Origin: Lithospermum erythrorhizon
Lineage: Eukaryota; Streptophyta; Magnoliopsida; Boraginales; Boraginaceae
Length of the DNA stretch: 64,000 nt
Assembly (NCBI GenBank): GCA_019722365.1
Contig: JADFUC010001675.1
Location: forward strand, 1-64,000
Direction of reading: 5' to 3'
Positions 59,706-64,000 of the stretch are shown here, in pieces; the stretch's first letter is position 1, and every line of letters begins with the position of its first letter. A model generated the notes under the pieces. That model saw only the letters and a list, made by a program, of their open reading frames with translations. It did no database searches and had not been told where the DNA came from. The position numbers and the translations under genes are program-made.

Positions 59706-60674
59706 TATAAGTTGGGAGTTCGGGGCCATCGAGCACCTCAGAGCCGACGCCCAATCTTTGCGGGGAGATAAGAGTCGCATAATCGTATTAGGCTCACCAC
59801 GTAAATGATACCGGCCATTACATGTGGCCATTCCCGCAGCCAATCATATCAAGGGACATATACACCGTTCACATGAATTATATTACAAAGACATGCACCA
59901 ACTTTGCATAGGCCTGGCTGGGGCCAGGAACACCAGTTTAAAGGAGTATGAATGGACCACTCAAAGTCTCAGTAAATGATCATGATAAACTATGTGGGTC
60001 CGATTAAACTCCCATACACATTTAAAGTCTTATGAAAATATCACCTCAAAAAGTCAGCGAAACCTAGAAAAGTCAGCTTCGACGCCGCGTCCACCAAGCG
60101 AGCTCTAAATCAGATTCATCAGCGTATATCGTCGCGAGAGCCATAACCAACTAAGATTTATCATAAAATTCAATTGTAAAAAGTCAACCAAAAGTCAACT
60201 ATCTCAAAGGCCAAGAAATATCTGAAAGACTTTGAAATTTCTTACCTTAACTCGAGAAGAGATGATGGGGAGAACAATATTCTACAACCCGATCTTGAGT
60301 TTTGGCGACAATCGAAGAGAGAAATGGAAAAATGGAAATTTTTTTTAAGGGGAGGGCTTAATTTCGGCCAACATGAGGAAAGAAGATGAAGTTGTAGAGT
60401 GATGATGATGATGTGGAGGATAGGGATGAGTAGATATTAAAAAAAATTTCGAGTCCGTTCGGTTTCGGTTAATTCTTCGCTGATCGTACATAAATCTCCA
60501 CGAACCCGATTTCAAAGATAAAATTCTTCCATGGCAAACACTACCAAATTATAAATGAAATTCGGCTCAAAGTTTTACGAAATAATATATTATCATCGAA
60601 AAAAAATTATATACTATTCCGGGTCCCGCGCCGACCGAGAAATTTTTTTTTTTTTTAAATAGCGGGTTATTCTG

Positions 60675-62637
60675 ATCTACCCACCTTATAAAATTTCGTC
60701 CTAAAATTTACTCGAGCTGTCATCGAGATAAACTCAGCGCGCACCTTTTCGATATGCCCTTATCAATACTTGTCAGGGACGCTTATGCTTCTCAAATTTC
60801 CCCAATATAGTATGCATCTTGCGTGCTCCCATAATATCTTATGTCGATTAACTTAAAGCGGTGACTTCTCTTACCATAACACATTCAGCAGAGCCAATTT
60901 TCCCTATTGACTTATCATCTTATTGCTACGCTTGTTATTATTATTATCAATCTTAGTATTATAAACTTTATCCTCAGTGCCTCCAAATACCACTCAAAAA
61001 TTAAAATTCATAGCATGATACCGATCTCTTTGTCCACTGCATGGTTGTGTCGCGTACTACTCCGTATCACGTAATTAAGCGAGTAAGCGGCAAAATTTCA
61101 CAGCGCGCGTTTAAAATGCTTGCAACTACTATAAAATAACTTACAAAGATAAACCCGCAATAACATTATGTATAACAATTAAATCACTTTCGTGAGACTC
61201 TCGCCGCGAGCGCCCCACCGTCTCGATATCCTCCCGTCGAACAATTCACAAATCACACATATAATATCAATCATACGCAGCAATCTCAGCGTAGCATCCA
61301 TAATACACACGATACAACAATTTCATATGGAGCTATTCACCGTAAAAATATATTTCTGAATCGTCCATAACACAAATATACTCGATTAGACAGCGATCAT
61401 ATGCAAATTTAAACATGAATACCACAAAATAAATAGCCCGAGAATACCTCAAAGCAGCCACCGTTCAAGTCAACATTTCACAATTTCACTATTAAGCCCG
61501 CGAGATAAGTTTATTACCTTGAGATACAGTCACAATCAATTCAATAGCCGCTCAGCGTAGATAAGGTAGCAATAGAGTGATAAATCCCCAAATTACTCCA
61601 AGTATCCAAGAGAAATTCTTAATTATTTTAAAGATCAACCTTTTACACCACGATCAATTTATAATCCATTACGTATGCTTTGATCCTCCTCAAACTAACC
61701 TTTTATTACCCTTAAATTCACCTGATTGCCCCAGAAACATCACTTGACTTCAAATTTAACACCGGTGAATTCCTACCAATCTTTCGGTATAATTCGATTC
61801 TATTTCCTTAAATCCTCAAACATATTCATCCATATCCCATCTCGAAAGGTTTCAACCTAGAGTTTACATCCTCAAGAATAATCATTTCTATCACAAAAGA
61901 TACACTCTACTCAACTACCGAACTCTTACTTAAACATTATTAACAGATAACTCAAAATTCTTTTCTTATTCGGCCTCGATTTGTATTCACCTAACTTATT
62001 TATCATTTCGATCAAACCCCACATTTCACGCAGCTTCACTTGCAATCACGGATCTTAGTTAACCCGGTAACCTTACTTATAACCCATTTGATATTCCTTA
62101 CAAACTCCGCCTCGGTATATCGTATGTTAATTATCACCATATCCTTAATTAATTTCCGCCATAAAATCTCATGCTTATTTGTACTACATGACTATTAAGA
62201 CATTTCCCCAAAATATAGATCACCCAAATATCTCATAATATTCCCGATATCTTACTTCATATTCTAAACCATTACATGTATTGTTCCAATATAATCCTCG
62301 CCAAATATCTCTTTCGTCGTACCGATCTCCGTATATGCCCGGTACCCATCTCAGCAAATACATAACTCGGCGTCGTCATGTGCAATTCATTTCACATATC
62401 TCCTAATATAACGCATCTTAATCAAATAACACCACAAAAACACGAGAATCGTAGTCTCGTAAGACCACAAATGCAGCGAGTGGCCAATCTTAGTGGCGTC
62501 CTCGGTCAACGGATTCGGAAAAGAATGAACTCGAGCCGAGGAAAATGACTCACCCAGCAGCACTTATAACCTGAACTGGAAGCACGTAACCATATAAGAC
62601 ACCAAGAAAACATAAACCTAGGCTCTGATACCAAAAT
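60675..62637 (-). mobile_element. internal region 2 of tandem gypsy-type array
   Basis: Second copy of the 1.97-kb internal region, collinear with 55196-57165 (for example AGTTTACATCCTCAAGAATA at 61861 and 56371). It is non-coding apart from chance frames. It starts on the minus strand with the best preserved primer site in the array (62621-62633) and ends at the polypurine tract near 60680-60700. Confidence 0.8.
62621..62633 (-). other. primer-binding site, initiator tRNA-Met type
   Basis: The minus strand reads TGGTATCAGAGCC, the standard plant LTR-retrotransposon primer site for initiator tRNA-Met, four bases after the end of LTR C (…GTTACA). It fixes the orientation of the whole array as minus. 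Confidence 0.92.
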
Positions 62638-64000
62638 TGTAACATGACCGCCCCGGTGGCCCCCCACGAGGTTGGGACCGTCGCTAACTGTATTATCGAG
62701 TCACCAACGATGGATAACAATAAAAATGACTTGTTCTTCATCATAAATAAAACAATACAACTCGTCCATCGGGTGGTAACGATAGTACAACAACATTGAA
62801 AAATCATAATATAAATATACATCAAACACTTTGTTATACAACTCGAGACAACAATAATTATATCTGACGAAACTTCAAAGAAGATAAAAAGTATGATGTT
62901 GGTCTTGAAACCACCGTATTCGCCATCTTCGGCGGAGTGCGCGACTACTCGGCGATACATATCGGTCATCATGACAACCTAGGCATGGCTTGTATACATA
63001 AAGAAATAGAGAGTCGACTAAAAGGCTGAGTGAAAATAAATAACGAAGTTAACTTACGATCGCACGAATAAGAATAATTTAGAATTTACCGCCCTGTTAG
63101 AGCTATATACCCCCGAGAGTATTATTTTATAGGTTACTATACAAAATAAAACTTTCCTTGACTTTCTAACTAACACCCGATAACCCACCTTCACGTCAAC
63201 CAAACTACTAGCAGTCTGCTTAATTGAGGTATTTCTCTATCTATTATCTTTAAAGTATGGCTAATTCCCAGTATAATATACACCTCAAACTTTTAATAAC
63301 TTAAACATATATCTTAACCTCTCTGTAACTCATGCATATCTGACTCAATCAACATCTTTAGTTCACTTTAAAGTACTACTCCCCATTTTACAATCATACT
63401 CCTCTTTATGACAACTAATGTTCCTCGGAAGACCCAGCCAATATATGCATTTCTTAATATGAAGCCAGTATATCTTGAATCGAGATAACCTAAGTCTGGT
63501 CTCTTCCCAGATTTTCCAGTAGTATGCAGACTTATTTGCCTCCGTAGTATCGGGTAGTAGTTAGATCGGTACTTATATTCCTAGCACATTTGAATCCATT
63601 TTTCCACAGCCTTATATAAAATATCATCAACATCATCGGCAATTAGCATAAACTTCGGTTTATAATTTGCACTCCCCTAATGTTCTCATTCCAAAATTAT
63701 CTAAATCCATTAGCCACTTAAGATATATAGAACATATCTAACAAAAGACGATAATACGGTAAGGCTACAAGCGAAAATAAATCTAGTATCACGAAGAAAA
63801 ATAGTTGCTTGAAGCCAGGGTGACAAAATGAAGTATAACCATAAAGCAACATTCTTTAGCGCCTTAATATGGTATAAGTCTGTCGTAGTCCAAATATGAA
63901 TAAAATACATGTATACGGGATTAGCGGATAAAGTCGTACAACATAATTTCACATGAAGTCTCGGACATAACACATGAATATATAATAGGGGTTCGATAAG
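62638..64000 (-). repeat. LTR C of tandem gypsy-type array, cut by window end
   Basis: Starts TGTAACATGACC and follows copies A and B in order (ATGGATAACAATAAAAATGA at 62710, TTAGCATAAACTTCGGTTTA at 63643). About 1.36 kb is present; the rest, including the hairpin-repeat block, lies beyond the window. Confidence 0.85.

Larger units (their letters stand above)
57166..60674 (-). repeat. LTR B of tandem gypsy-type array
   Basis: Full-length second copy, about 3.51 kb, shifted about 5.49 kb from LTR A. It differs from A by many small substitutions and indels. Unlike in LTR A, a purine-rich GATGATGATGATG stretch (60397-60413) precedes a long T run (about 60640-60655) close to its minus-strand start. 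Confidence 0.85.

Noticed and set aside
1..64000. tRNA, rRNA, plastid or mitochondrial insertions
   Set aside because: No cloverleaf-like sequence, rRNA motif or familiar organelle gene was recognised by eye; a covariance-model and organelle search would be decisive.

Overview
The window is nuclear DNA of a flowering plant, probably a eudicot; the species cannot be told from the sequence. It is AT-rich and packed with decayed LTR retrotransposons (Ty1-copia, and at least three Ty3-gypsy types). It holds one intact intronless plant gene, a plastid-type NCS1 nucleobase transporter, and one exon-sized relic of a ribosomal protein gene. No operons, CRISPR arrays or other prokaryotic features are present.

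Layout. 1-4.6 kb: gypsy LTR-like sequence (minus orientation) around a GC-richer repeat that resembles a Tat-type LTR end. 4.6-12.4 kb: two broken copia pol remnants (plus strand), separated by a copia-type LTR at 8.05-9.19 kb. 12.4-20.4 kb: a decayed Tat-like gypsy element on the minus strand, with RT, RNase H and integrase at 16.4-13.9 kb and a possible primer-binding site near 20.06 kb. 20.4-23.3 kb: AT-rich flank. 23.33-24.98 kb: intact PLUTO-like gene. 26.26-26.45 kb: RPS18 exon relic (minus). 27.0-29.1 kb: gypsy-like LTR (plus). 29.1-31.2 kb: two copia-type LTRs head to tail. 31.2-36.4 kb: mostly unassigned AT-rich DNA. 36.4-43.6 kb: an internally deleted Athila-like element with both LTRs, a tRNA-Asp-type primer site, broken gag and protease, and no RT or integrase core. 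44.7-45.2 kb: RNase H relic (minus). 45.4-50.3 kb: gypsy LTR plus integrase/RNase H/RT remnant (minus). 51.06-51.65 kb: another copia LTR fragment. 51.66-64.0 kb: an LTR-internal-LTR-internal-LTR tandem array of a large non-coding gypsy-type element (LTR about 3.5 kb, internal about 1.97 kb, period about 5.48 kb), running off the right edge.

The only gene expected to be functional is the transporter, inferred to move uracil and purine bases into plastids. All other coding traces are retroelement domains with frameshifts and stops. I found no convincing new biological system. The observations most worth a second look are the tandem LTR array with its clusters of hairpin-forming repeats inside the LTR, the RPS18 exon that still carries intron edges, and the nested history of the copia-type LTR family that occurs four times in two orientations.
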